A stretch of 64,000 nt of DNA from Rubrivivax sp. (GTDB taxonomy: Bacteria > Pseudomonadota > Gammaproteobacteria > Burkholderiales > Burkholderiaceae_C): the NCBI GenBank assembly GCA_022843905.1, contig JALHMT010000008.1, positions 124,001 to 188,000 on the forward strand, given 5' to 3'. Within the stretch, counting starts at the first letter, position 1, and the number at the start of each line of letters is the position of its first letter. A program made the position numbers and the translations under genes. The notes under the pieces were generated by a model. It did not search any database. It was not told where the DNA came from and saw nothing but the letters and a program-made list of their open reading frames with translations. Below, in pieces: positions 30,331 through 40,047 of the stretch.

Positions 30331-31021
30331 CAGGGGCATCCGGGCTCGTCAGCGCGACCTCGCCGCGCGGGGTGCGCAGTATCGCGCGCAGCGCCGGGCC
30401 TCGTGCGGCGGCCGTCACCGGCGCGAAGGCGAGCGATCCCGACACCCCGGCGGGCAGCCCGGCCAGTTCCAGCGACACCAGGGTCAGCCCGCAGTCGGGC
30501 ATCGCTGTCGTCGGGTGCGAGCCCTGCCACTGGATCAGCGTCGGGCAGGCGCCGCCACAGAGCAGACGCCCGTCGTCGCGCACGGTGATCTGCCATTGCA
30601 GCAGCCCGCCCGGCGAGGGGCGGCTGGCCGACACCGGCGTGCCCGGGTCCAGTCCCAGCGCCAGCAAGGCCTGGCGCTGCGCCGCGACATCGATCGTGCG
30701 GGCCACCCAGTGCACCAGCCGCGGCGGCGTGCCGGTCGGGCGCTCGTCCATGCCGAACCAGCGGCGACGTGCCGGCGCCAGGGCGTCGGGGTCGATGGCG
30801 ATGATCTCGAGGTAGGCGGCGGGGAAGTCGGCGGTGGCGATCTTCAGCAGCCGGTTGTGCGTGCCCATCAGCGGGTGCTTGCCGCCGGGCCCGGGAGTCA
30901 CGCCCAGCGTGGCTTCGCACCAGCGCACGCCGTCCTCCAGCGTGTCGGCGGTGACGACGAGGTGGTCGACGACGGCCGTGACGGCGCGCCCTGCAGCGGG
31001 TGTGTTCAAGGGGGTGTTCAC
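30323..31021 (-). CDS. VOC superfamily (glyoxalase-like) protein
   Basis: 232 residues from a GTG at 31021 that overlaps the phzF stop (GTGA). Two paired beta-alpha-beta modules are apparent: VDHLVVTADTLEDGVRWCEATLGV at the start and a second after about 100. TPGPGGKHPLMGTHNRLLKI fits the Glyoxalase_3 branch, where the fold is kept but function is undefined. The second half is Leu/Gly rich with TLVSLELAGLPAG. No clear set of four metal ligands is seen. Part of the MocR-linked operon; role unknown. Confidence 0.78.
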   Translation of the reverse strand: MNTPLNTPAAGRAVTAVVDHLVVTADTLEDGVRWCEATLGVTPGPGGKHPLMGTHNRLLKIATADFPAAYLEIIAIDPDALAPARRRWFGMDERPTGTPPRLVHWVARTIDVAAQRQALLALGLDPGTPVSASRPSPGGLLQWQITVRDDGRLLCGGACPTLIQWQGSHPTTAMPDCGLTLVSLELAGLPAGVSGSLAFAPVTAAARGPALRAILRTPRGEVALTSPDAPDD

Positions 31022-31857
31022 AGCTGCACCGTGCCTTCGATGCAGCCGGCCACGTCGCCGCCGATCCAGGTGGCATCGCCCGCCTGCTGCACGTGCACGC
31101 GACCGGCGCGGCCCAGCGCGGTGCCCTGGGCGGCCACGTAGCTCGGCGGTGCCAGGCCGGCGCCGATCAACCACTGCGCGATGCCGGCATTCAGGCTGCC
31201 GGTCACCGGGTCTTCGTTGACGGCCATCGACGGCACGAAGGCGCGCACCTCGAACTGCGTGGCGTGTCCCGGTGCCTGTGCGCCGACCACGCCGAGCTTG
31301 AGCGCTCCCATGGCGACGAAGTCGGGTTTCAGCGACAGCACGCGCTCTGCCGAACGCAGCATCACCGCGCACCAGCCGGGGCCGTTGTCGACCCACTGGT
31401 GATGCAGCACGTCGCCGGGCTCCAGGTGGAGCGAGCGCACGATCTGCCTGATCACGGCCAGCTCCAGCGGGCCGCTGCGCCGCAGCGGCGGCGCAGCGAA
31501 GGCCAGCCGGGTGCCGTCGCGCCGCACCCGCACCAGGCCGACGCCGCACTGCTGCACCACGGTGGCGGGATCGGCCGGCGTCCCGCCGGCGGCCAGCCAG
31601 GCGTGGCAGCTGCCCAGCGTGGGGTGGCCGGCGAAGGGCAGTTCGCCACCGGGGGTGAAGATGCGGACCCGGTAGTCGGCCGCGGGATCGGTGGGGGGCA
31701 GCAGGAAGGTCGTCTCCGACAGGTTCGTCCAGCGTGCGAAGGCCGCCATGCGTTCGTCGCTCAGGCCCTCGGCGCCGTGCACCACGGCCAGCGGGTTGCC
31801 GCGCAGCGGCTCGGCGGTGAAGACGTCGAGCTGGTGAAAGCGTCTGGACGGGCTCAC
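31018..31857 (-). CDS. PhzF family isomerase
   Basis: 279 residues. The PhzF fold (diaminopimelate-epimerase-like) is recognised by FHQLDVFTAEPLRGNPLAVV at the N-terminus with the catalytic Glu in NLSETTFLLPP, and by FTPGGELPFAGHPTLGSCHAWL and NEDPVTGSLNAGIAQWL. Known members catalyse 1,5-hydrogen shifts or racemisation-like steps on small acids. It starts 4 bases inside the aminotransferase gene (ATGA) and overlaps the VOC gene, so its product is made with both. Specific substrate unknown. Confidence 0.9.
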   Translation of the reverse strand: MSPSRRFHQLDVFTAEPLRGNPLAVVHGAEGLSDERMAAFARWTNLSETTFLLPPTDPAADYRVRIFTPGGELPFAGHPTLGSCHAWLAAGGTPADPATVVQQCGVGLVRVRRDGTRLAFAAPPLRRSGPLELAVIRQIVRSLHLEPGDVLHHQWVDNGPGWCAVMLRSAERVLSLKPDFVAMGALKLGVVGAQAPGHATQFEVRAFVPSMAVNEDPVTGSLNAGIAQWLIGAGLAPPSYVAAQGTALGRAGRVHVQQAGDATWIGGDVAGCIEGTVQL

Positions 31858-33035
31858 GGCTGCAGCTCCTCTCGAAGCACCGCGGCCAGCGCCGCCACGC
31901 CGCGTTCGATGATGTCGGGGGCCGCGGTCACGAAGCTCAGCCGCATCGTGTGGCGCTGCGGCGCGTGGGCGAAGAAGGTCTCCCCGGGCACGTAGGCCAC
32001 GCCGGCTTGCACGGCCCTGGGCAGCATCGCCGTGGTGTCCACCGTGGCCGGCAGTTCGAGCCAGAAGAACATGCCGCCGGCAGGCGTCTGCCAGCGGCAG
32101 CCGGGCGGCATGTGGGCCAGCAACGCGGCCTGCATGGCGTCACGCTGCGCCTTGTAGCGCGCCCGCACGGTGGGCACGTGGCGCAGCAGGAAGCCGTCCT
32201 TGATGACCTCGTGCACCAGGCGCTGGTTGAAGCCCGGGCTGTGCAGATCGGCCGCCTGCTTGGCCTGCAGCAGCTTGGGGTAGAGCGCCTTCGGCGCCAC
32301 GATGTAGCCCAGGCGCAGGCCGGGCGCCAGCACCTTGGAGAAGGAACCGAGGTAGATCGCGCCGTTGCCCGCGCGGGCTGTCAGCGGTGCCGGCGGCGGC
32401 GCGTCGAACCAGAGGTCGCCGTAGGGGTTGTCCTCGACGATGGGCAGGCCGATGGCCGCCGCTTCGGCCACCAGCGCATCGCGTCGCGCATCGCTCAGGC
32501 AGCGTCCGCTCGGGTTCTGGAAGTTGGGCAGCAGGTAGGCGAAACGGGCGCCGCGCGCATCGTGCAGGGCCTCGGGCCGCGGGCCGTCGTCGTCGCCTTC
32601 CAAGGCCACGAACTCGGGCTCGTAGGGCGCGAAGGCCTGCAGCGCGCCGAGATAGGTGGGTGTCTCCACCGCCACGCCGCTGCCAGGGTCGATCAGCACC
32701 TTGCCGGCCAGGTCCAGCCCCTGCTGCGAGCCGGTGGTGATGAGCACCTGCGAGGCCTCGCATCGCAGGCCCTGGCTGCCCAGTTCTGCAGCCACCCATT
32801 CGCGCAGCGGACCGAAGCCTTCGCTGGCGGCGTACTGCAGGGCCTCGCGCGGGCAGTCGCGCAGCACGCGGGCGCTGGCCTCGGCCATCGCCTCGACCGG
32901 GAAGCTGTCGGCCGACGGCAGGCCGCCGGCCAGCGAGATGATGCCCGGTCGCTCGGTGACCTTGAGGATCTCGCGGATGGTCGACGGGTTGAGTCTTTCG
33001 GCGCGGCGCGCCAGCGTCCAGGGTGTCGCTTTCAT
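31854..33035 (-). CDS. PLP-dependent aminotransferase (class I, 2-aminoadipate/LysN-like)
   Basis: 393 residues, fold-type I. The PLP Lys is Lys234 in YLGSFSKVLAPGLRLGY; other fixed points are SLAGGLPSADSFP near the start, EDNPYGDLWF and FFWLELP near the end. The subfamily includes LysN, kynurenine/2-aminoadipate and multi-substrate aminotransferases related to the catalytic domain of MocR regulators, one of which is encoded divergently. It overlaps the cupin gene by 4 bases. The amino donor cannot be assigned from sequence. Confidence 0.9.
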   Translation of the reverse strand: MKATPWTLARRAERLNPSTIREILKVTERPGIISLAGGLPSADSFPVEAMAEASARVLRDCPREALQYAASEGFGPLREWVAAELGSQGLRCEASQVLITTGSQQGLDLAGKVLIDPGSGVAVETPTYLGALQAFAPYEPEFVALEGDDDGPRPEALHDARGARFAYLLPNFQNPSGRCLSDARRDALVAEAAAIGLPIVEDNPYGDLWFDAPPPAPLTARAGNGAIYLGSFSKVLAPGLRLGYIVAPKALYPKLLQAKQAADLHSPGFNQRLVHEVIKDGFLLRHVPTVRARYKAQRDAMQAALLAHMPPGCRWQTPAGGMFFWLELPATVDTTAMLPRAVQAGVAYVPGETFFAHAPQRHTMRLSFVTAAPDIIERGVAALAAVLREELQP

Positions 33036-33370
33036 CTTTCGCCTCCTTCGGGGCCGTAGAACACCACCCAGGTGGCGAAGTCGTCGCTGAATTCGATGAA
33101 GCGGTGCGGCCGCCCGGCCGGCACGAAGATCGCGTCACCGGCACGGAAAGCCTGCACCTGGCCACCGTTGTCGAAGAATCCCTGGCCCGAGATCACCAGG
33201 TAGATCTCGTCGCGCCGGTGCGGCTGCTGCGGATCGTGACCGCGCGGTGCGTAGAGCTCCAGCTCCATGCTGCCGTGCTGCAGCGCCAGCACGGAGCGCG
33301 CGCCTTCGGGCCACAAGGGGTGCGGCGGGCCGGGCAGCCGGGCCAGCCAGTCTTCAGGGTGCAGCGTCAT
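33032..33370 (-). CDS. Small cupin-domain protein
   Basis: 112 residues from ATG 33370, which overlaps the racemase stop (ATGA). A single cupin barrel is visible: motif 1 around HDPQQPHRRDEIYLVISGQGFF and motif 2 DAIFVPAGRPHRFIEFSDD, with His and Glu residues placed as metal ligands. Stand-alone cupins of this size are dioxygenases, isomerases or ligand sensors. The open frame continues upstream inside the racemase gene but without cupin sequence. Function within the operon is unknown. Confidence 0.85.
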   Translation of the reverse strand: MTLHPEDWLARLPGPPHPLWPEGARSVLALQHGSMELELYAPRGHDPQQPHRRDEIYLVISGQGFFDNGGQVQAFRAGDAIFVPAGRPHRFIEFSDDFATWVVFYGPEGGER

Positions 33371-34113
33371 GGTGAAGGTCCCGCGGTGTCGTCGATCATC
33401 CACGCCAGCGCCGCTTCGACGTGCAGCGCCGTGCTGTCCAGCAGGGGCAGTGGACTGTCGCCGGGGCCGATCAGCAGGGTGATCTCGGTGCAGCCCAGCA
33501 CCACGGCGTCTGCGCCGCCGTCGCGCAGTTGCCCGATGAGTGCGACGCAGGCGCTGCGCGAGGCCTCGTCGACCACGCCGCGGCAAAGCTCTTCGTAGAT
33601 CACCCGGTGCATGGTGTCGCGCCCGGGCGCGTCGGGCACGCTGACCTGCAGGCCGAAGCGCTGGCGCAGTCGCGATGCCACGATGTCGTCGTCCTCCATC
33701 GTGTAGCGCGTGCCCAGCAGGCCGACGTGGCGGTGGCCGGCGCGCCGCGCCGCTTCGCCGGTGGCGTCGGCGATGTGCAGCAGGGGCAGGCCGCTGCCGG
33801 CCTCGATGCGATCGGCCACCTTGTGCATGGTGTTGGTGGCCAGCACCAGGGCCTGGGCACCGGCTCGCCGCAGGCCCTGCGCGGCCTCGGTCAGCAGGGA
33901 GGCCGCGCCGTCCCAGTCGCCTGCGGCCTGCAGCGCGGCGACCGGCGCGAAGTCGACGCTGTGCATCAGCAGACGGGCGCTGTGCAGGCCGCCCAGCCGC
34001 CGCGCCACGCCCTGGTTGAGGCCGCGGTAGTACAGCAGGGTCGACTCCCAGCTCATGCCGCCCAGGAGACCGAGGCAGTTCATCGTCGCCGGTTGCTTCG
34101 TGCCGTCCTTCAT
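33367..34113 (-). CDS. Aspartate/glutamate racemase family protein (YgeA-like)
   Basis: 248 residues. The two active-site positions are asymmetric: Thr93 in LATNTMHKV where a Cys is usual, and Cys208 in VVLGCTEITLL. The same Thr/Cys pair is known for the E. coli L-aspartate/glutamate racemase YgeA, which favours L to D conversion; if translation starts at the internal ATG 34083, the Thr becomes residue 83 as in that enzyme. I keep ATG 34113 because it overlaps the exporter stop (ATGA). It likely makes D-amino acids for the cell or for export by the adjacent transporter. Confidence 0.88.
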   Translation of the reverse strand: MKDGTKQPATMNCLGLLGGMSWESTLLYYRGLNQGVARRLGGLHSARLLMHSVDFAPVAALQAAGDWDGAASLLTEAAQGLRRAGAQALVLATNTMHKVADRIEAGSGLPLLHIADATGEAARRAGHRHVGLLGTRYTMEDDDIVASRLRQRFGLQVSVPDAPGRDTMHRVIYEELCRGVVDEASRSACVALIGQLRDGGADAVVLGCTEITLLIGPGDSPLPLLDSTALHVEAALAWMIDDTAGPSP

Positions 34114-35024
34114 GCCGGTCTGCCCACGGCCATCCTGCGTCCGAGGAAGACCACGCCCATCACCGCCAGCGCGAAGCCCATCGTCATGAGTTCCAGGCGC
34201 TCGCCCAGCACGGGCACGGCGAAGAGCAGGGCGATGAAGGGCTGCAGCAGCTGCACCTGGCTCACGCGCATCACGCCGCCCAGGGTCAGCCCGCGGTACC
34301 AGGCGAAGAAGCCCAGCCACATCGAGAACAGCGAGACATAGGCAAAACCGCCCCATGCCGACAGGCGTGCCGGCTGCTCGGGCCAGAGCCACAGCGCGAC
34401 GGGCAGCGTGAGCGGCAGCGAGCCCACCAGCACCCAGCAGATGACCTGCTGTGCCGGGAGCACGGCCGACACGCCGGCGCCGGCCACGTAGCCGATCGAT
34501 GCGGCCAGCACGGCCAGCAGCAGGTAGCCGTCGGCCGGCGTCAGCCGGCCGCTGCCGGACCAGGCGGCGAACAGCAGCACGAGCGCCGTGCCGCCCAGGG
34601 CGCAGAGCCAGAAGCCCAGCGACGGTCGCTGGCGCAGCGCCAGGGCCGCGACCACCGCGGTGCCCAGCGGCAGCATGCCGGTGACCACGGCGGCGTGCAT
34701 GGCATCCACCTGGCGCAGCGCCAGGGCCAGGAAGAGCGGGAACCCCACCACGGTGCCGAGCGCGCAGAGCGCCAGGGACGGCACATGGCGCCGTTCGGGC
34801 CAGCGCGCACCGATGGCCAGCAGCCAGGCCACGCTCAGCAGGCCGGCGACGGCAGCGCGTCCCGCGGTGACGAAGGCCGGCGGCAGCTGCGGATCGCTCA
34901 CGTCGCCCACGGCCAGTCGCGTCATCGGCACGGTCATCGCGAAGATGACGACGCCCAGCACGCCCAGCCAGAGGCCTCGCACGCTGTCGTTCATGAACGG
35001 GCTCGCCCGCGTCGTGTCCTGCAT
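34110..35024 (-). CDS. EamA/DMT family transporter (amino-acid exporter-like)
   Basis: 304 residues with ten hydrophobic helices in two five-helix repeats, the drug/metabolite transporter pattern (first repeat about 17-145, second about 160-300). Family members export amino acids or related metabolites. A GAGG lies 12 bases before ATG 35024; ATG 34994 (MNDSVRG) is an alternative. It is first in the seven-gene operon and lies 178 bases from the divergent MocR regulator, a common pairing for efflux pumps controlled by PLP-dependent regulators. Confidence 0.88.
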   Translation of the reverse strand: MQDTTRASPFMNDSVRGLWLGVLGVVIFAMTVPMTRLAVGDVSDPQLPPAFVTAGRAAVAGLLSVAWLLAIGARWPERRHVPSLALCALGTVVGFPLFLALALRQVDAMHAAVVTGMLPLGTAVVAALALRQRPSLGFWLCALGGTALVLLFAAWSGSGRLTPADGYLLLAVLAASIGYVAGAGVSAVLPAQQVICWVLVGSLPLTLPVALWLWPEQPARLSAWGGFAYVSLFSMWLGFFAWYRGLTLGGVMRVSQVQLLQPFIALLFAVPVLGERLELMTMGFALAVMGVVFLGRRMAVGRPA

Positions 35025-35126
35025 CAGCGGGCACCTCGTGGCAAGTGCGTCGACCCCGGTGCGCGGCGGCGGGCGGTGGGCAGGGCATCAAGGCGCATGA
35101 CGGCAGTCTAGGGCATCGATAAAGTA

Positions 35127-35186
35127 CAGTATCAATACACTTTCCAGTACAAATAAGCTTGCTGTATCGGTTTCGACATCAGTACA
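35127..35186. promoter_or_regulatory. Direct repeat with 35-bp period, probable MocR operator
   Basis: The pattern CnGTATC-N11-CAGTACA occurs twice: 35127-35151 and 35162-35186, exactly 35 bases apart and 17 bases before the regulator's ATG. GabR, the model MocR protein, binds paired direct repeats about three helical turns apart. The region is AT-rich in an otherwise GC-rich window and should hold both divergent promoters. Confidence 0.6.
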
Positions 35187-35202
35187 CGGAGCGAGTGCAC
35201 GC

Positions 35203-36681
35203 ATGAGACCCGCCACCCCTGCCCTGGTCGCCCCGCCTTCTTCCCGGCGCTCCCCGGCGTCATCGGGCGTACCAGCCGCGGCGGGGCTGGCGCGAGACGC
35301 CGGCACCCCGCTGGCCACGCAGCTGGCCGAACGGTTCGCCGAGCGCATCGGACAGCGCCTGTTGACGCCCGGCTCCCGTCTGCCTTCGGTTCGCGAGTGC
35401 GCGCAGCGCCACGGCGTGAGTCCCGGCACGGTGGTCGGTGCCTACGACCTGCTGCAGGCTCGCGGTCTCGTCGAAGCGCGGCCGCAGCGCGGCTTCTTCG
35501 TGCGCGAGCAGCGACCGCAGCGTGCCGCCGAGCCCGGCGGCAACGCGCGCGCCGCCGCGCGACCGGCACCGGTCGACGCCACCGCGCTCATCCGCAGCAT
35601 GTTCGAGGCGCAGGGCGGTCTGCCAGCCCCCGGCATGGGGACGCTGCCCGAGGACTGGCTGGACGCCGCCCTGCTGCAGCGCGCGCTGCGGCGCGTGGCC
35701 GCCGGCCCGGCCGAGGCCTGGCTTCGCTATGGCGACCCCGCCGGCGACGTTTCGCTGCGTGGAGCCCTCTCGCGGCGCCTGGCCGACCTGGGCATCGCGG
35801 CCGATGTCTCGCAGATCGTCAGCACCGTCGGTGCCTCGCACGCGCTGGACATCGTTTCGCGCACCCTGCTCCAGCCGGGCGACGCCGTGCTGGTGGACGA
35901 ACCGGGCTGGTCGGTGGAGTTCGCGCGTCTCACGCGCCAGGGACTGCGTCTGCTGCCCGTGCCGCGCGGCCTGGAAGGCCCCGACCTGGCGGTGATGGAG
36001 GCGCTGCTGCGCGCCCATCGCCCGCGCCTCTACGTCACCGTGTCCGTACTGCACAACCCGACGGGCTGTTCCCTGTCGCCGTCCGCCGCGCACCAGGTGC
36101 TGAAGCTGGCCGACGCCTACGACCTGTGCATCGTCGAAGACGACACCTACGCCTGGCTCGCTCCCGCGCACGCCACGCGCCTGGCGCAACTCGACGCCTT
36201 GCGGCGCACGGTCTACATCTCGGGCTTCTCCAAGATCCTCACGCCGCAGTGGCGCGTGGGCTACATCGCGGCACCGCGCGCGCTGGCCGACCGCTTCATC
36301 GACACGAAGCTGCTGAGCACGCTCACCACGGCCTCGCCGCTGGAGCAGGCCGTGGCCTGGTGTCTGGACCAGGGTGCCCTGCGCCGCCATGCCGACCGTG
36401 TCGTGGCCCGACTCGACGCGGCGCGCGCGCGCACCGTGACGCTGGCGCAGGTCGCGGGCTTCACCTTTGTCACACCGCCGCAGGGATTGTTCGGCTGGAT
36501 CGAAGTAGGCACCGACACCGAGCGCCTCGCCCAGAAGCTGATGGACGAAGGATGGCTGACCGCGCCAGGGGCCCTGTTCCATGCCAGCGCAGCGCCCAGC
36601 AGCCTGATGCGCATCAACTTCGCGACCAGCCAGGACCCACGTTTCTGGCGGTGTCTGCGGCGCACCGCAGGACACACTTGA
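35203..36681 (+). CDS. MocR/PdxR-type transcriptional regulator (GntR-HTH plus aminotransferase domain)
   Basis: 492 residues. An Ala/Pro-rich N-terminus (1-25) precedes a GntR winged helix (about 28-105: GQRLLTPGSRLPSVRECAQRHGVSPGTVVGAYDLLQARGLVEARPQRGFFV). The C-terminal domain (about 150-490) is an aminotransferase fold with PLP Lys344 in ISGFSKILTPQWRVGY, VEDDTYAWL and INFAT near the end. Such proteins sense PLP or amino-PLP adducts of amino acids. Divergent to a transporter/racemase/aminotransferase operon with a direct-repeat operator between, so it very probably controls that operon and itself. Confidence 0.92.
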   Translation: MRPATPALVAPPSSRRSPASSGVPAAAGLARDAGTPLATQLAERFAERIGQRLLTPGSRLPSVRECAQRHGVSPGTVVGAYDLLQARGLVEARPQRGFFVREQRPQRAAEPGGNARAAARPAPVDATALIRSMFEAQGGLPAPGMGTLPEDWLDAALLQRALRRVAAGPAEAWLRYGDPAGDVSLRGALSRRLADLGIAADVSQIVSTVGASHALDIVSRTLLQPGDAVLVDEPGWSVEFARLTRQGLRLLPVPRGLEGPDLAVMEALLRAHRPRLYVTVSVLHNPTGCSLSPSAAHQVLKLADAYDLCIVEDDTYAWLAPAHATRLAQLDALRRTVYISGFSKILTPQWRVGYIAAPRALADRFIDTKLLSTLTTASPLEQAVAWCLDQGALRRHADRVVARLDAARARTVTLAQVAGFTFVTPPQGLFGWIEVGTDTERLAQKLMDEGWLTAPGALFHASAAPSSLMRINFATSQDPRFWRCLRRTAGHT

Positions 36682-36737
36682 AACACGCTCCACCGTGTCC
36701 GTCACGGTCGATACCTGTACGCTTGGCATCTTCCTCG

Positions 36738-37526
36738 ATGTCTGCCGTGCGACTGCCGCCCGGCTGCAAGCCTGCCATGCTGTTCCAGCCGACCCGGCCA
36801 GCCGACGAACCCGACCTGATGCGGGTGAGCGCCTTCCAGCGCCATCTGGAGTCCGTGAGCTCGACCCTGTCGGGCGAACTGAGCAGCGCACGCATGTCCA
36901 TCCTCGGTCCGTCGCTGATGCAGGACCTGATGCGTTTCGAGCGCGAAGGCCGCGAAACCGAACTGCTGGAAGTGCTGGCCGCCTGCATCCGGCACGCCCG
37001 CAGCCTGCTGGTGCATCTGCAGATCGAGGACAAGGTCATCCCGCTGACGGTCTTCCCTACCGACTGGCTGGTGCATTGCACGATGCCGATGCCGCAACTG
37101 CTCGAAGCCCCGCTGGGTGATCTGCGCGTGCTGAACCTGGAGCCGCCGGCCGTTCGCGTGCCCGGTGATCGCCAGCGCAGCTTCAGGAACGACGGCCCCT
37201 CCTTCGCGCCCCTGGGCCCTCTGCTGTGGGAACTGGCACTGCGCGGGGCACGCGACGAACTGCTGCCCGAGATCGCCGGCAATGCGGCTTACCGTATCGC
37301 GCCGGGCGTCGAGTTGCGTGCCCTGAACCTGCAGGGATCGATGGCGTCGGCCGTGCAGAAGCTCCAGCGGCAGACCAGCAGTCTGCGCGACATCTCGCAG
37401 TGGCCCGGCTTCGACCGCGAGCGCGCCATGCGCATGCTCAACGGCCTGTACCTGCAGGCCGGCCTGATGGTGAGCCGCACGCATCCGGCGGCCACCAACG
37501 AAGGCTGGAAGAGCGACAGCCGCTGA
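36738..37526 (+). CDS. Unknown protein with winged-helix-like C-terminus
   Basis: 262 residues from ATG 36738; ATG 36777 (MLFQPTRP) is also possible and neither has a strong ribosome site. I do not recognise the N-terminal 190 residues (helical, LLEVLAACIRHARSLLVHLQIEDKVIPLTVFP). The last 75 residues, with SLRDISQWPGFDRERAMRMLNGLYLQAGLMVSRTHP, look like the winged helix at the end of DUF4388/PatA-type signalling proteins. No signal peptide or membrane helix. It lies 56 bases after the MocR gene and converges with uup. Confidence 0.6.
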   Translation: MSAVRLPPGCKPAMLFQPTRPADEPDLMRVSAFQRHLESVSSTLSGELSSARMSILGPSLMQDLMRFEREGRETELLEVLAACIRHARSLLVHLQIEDKVIPLTVFPTDWLVHCTMPMPQLLEAPLGDLRVLNLEPPAVRVPGDRQRSFRNDGPSFAPLGPLLWELALRGARDELLPEIAGNAAYRIAPGVELRALNLQGSMASAVQKLQRQTSSLRDISQWPGFDRERAMRMLNGLYLQAGLMVSRTHPAATNEGWKSDSR

Positions 37527-37544
37527 CTCGCCGAGGGTCGGGCC

Positions 37545-39467
<1,923 letters not shown>

Positions 39468-39567
39468 CAGGGGGCGCGGAGAGCGGCGTTCATGGGCGCC
39501 GAGTCTATGCGCTGGGCCCGCGCCAGGAGCGGGCAGGGCCGGGCCGGGGGGCCGGCCTTCGCGGCGA

Positions 39568-39759
39568 TCAGTAGCTCAGCAGCACCGGCGTGCGGCGCCA
39601 CTCGGTGTCCTCGGGCAGGTCGTCGATGTCGGCCGCCAGGCCCAGGGCCAGGAACTCGTCCCAGTCGGGATCCTCGTCCAGGAACGCCACTTCGCCGGCG
39701 AAGTCGGCACGGCGCATCGGGGCCTTGACAAGGGGGATGGTGACCTGGGCAGTGTTCAT
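39568..39759 (-). CDS. Small acidic protein of unknown function
   Basis: 63 residues. GAAGGA 6 bases before the ATG makes translation likely. The sequence is acidic in the centre (FLDEDPDWDEFLALGLAADIDDLPEDTEW) with a basic MRRADF and no membrane segment or Cys. No family recognised. It stands alone between uup and a 288-base gap with a 10-bp palindrome (39827-39851) some 68 bases upstream of its start. Confidence 0.5.
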   Translation of the reverse strand: MNTAQVTIPLVKAPMRRADFAGEVAFLDEDPDWDEFLALGLAADIDDLPEDTEWRRTPVLLSY

Positions 39760-39826
39760 GGCGTGTCCTTCTCGATGGCCTCACTGTAGAGACGCAAAAA
39801 CCGCGAAGACAGGGACAGATCACGCT

Positions 39827-39851
39827 GCCGATGTGACCTATTCACATCGGC
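39827..39851. promoter_or_regulatory. Perfect 10-bp palindrome in the 39760-40047 gap
   Basis: GCCGATGTGA-CCTAT-TCACATCGGC. It resembles a CRP/FNR-type site but the halves TGTGA/TCACA are 5, not 6, bases apart. It could be an operator for the 63-residue gene or the terminator of gshB-questin oxidase. The rest of the 288-base gap shows no convincing gene. Confidence 0.5.
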
Positions 39852-40047
39852 CGTCTTGGCCGCCCCGTCGCGCCGGTGGTTCTTCGAGATCGGTCCCCAC
39901 TGCCCTTGGTCAGGCCTGGAGCTCAAGAAGTTCCAGGTCTGCTTCGCCGCGCACGGACCACCTGCACTGAACACGGCAAGCCGTGTGCCCTGCGAGCCAC
40001 CCGATGAAGCCGGACGAAGAAGTGACGGCCGCTCCCGGGGCCGCCCG

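Noticed and set aside
39832..39846. Canonical CRP site
   Set aside because: The two half-sites are 5 bases apart, not 6, so a standard CRP site is not supported.
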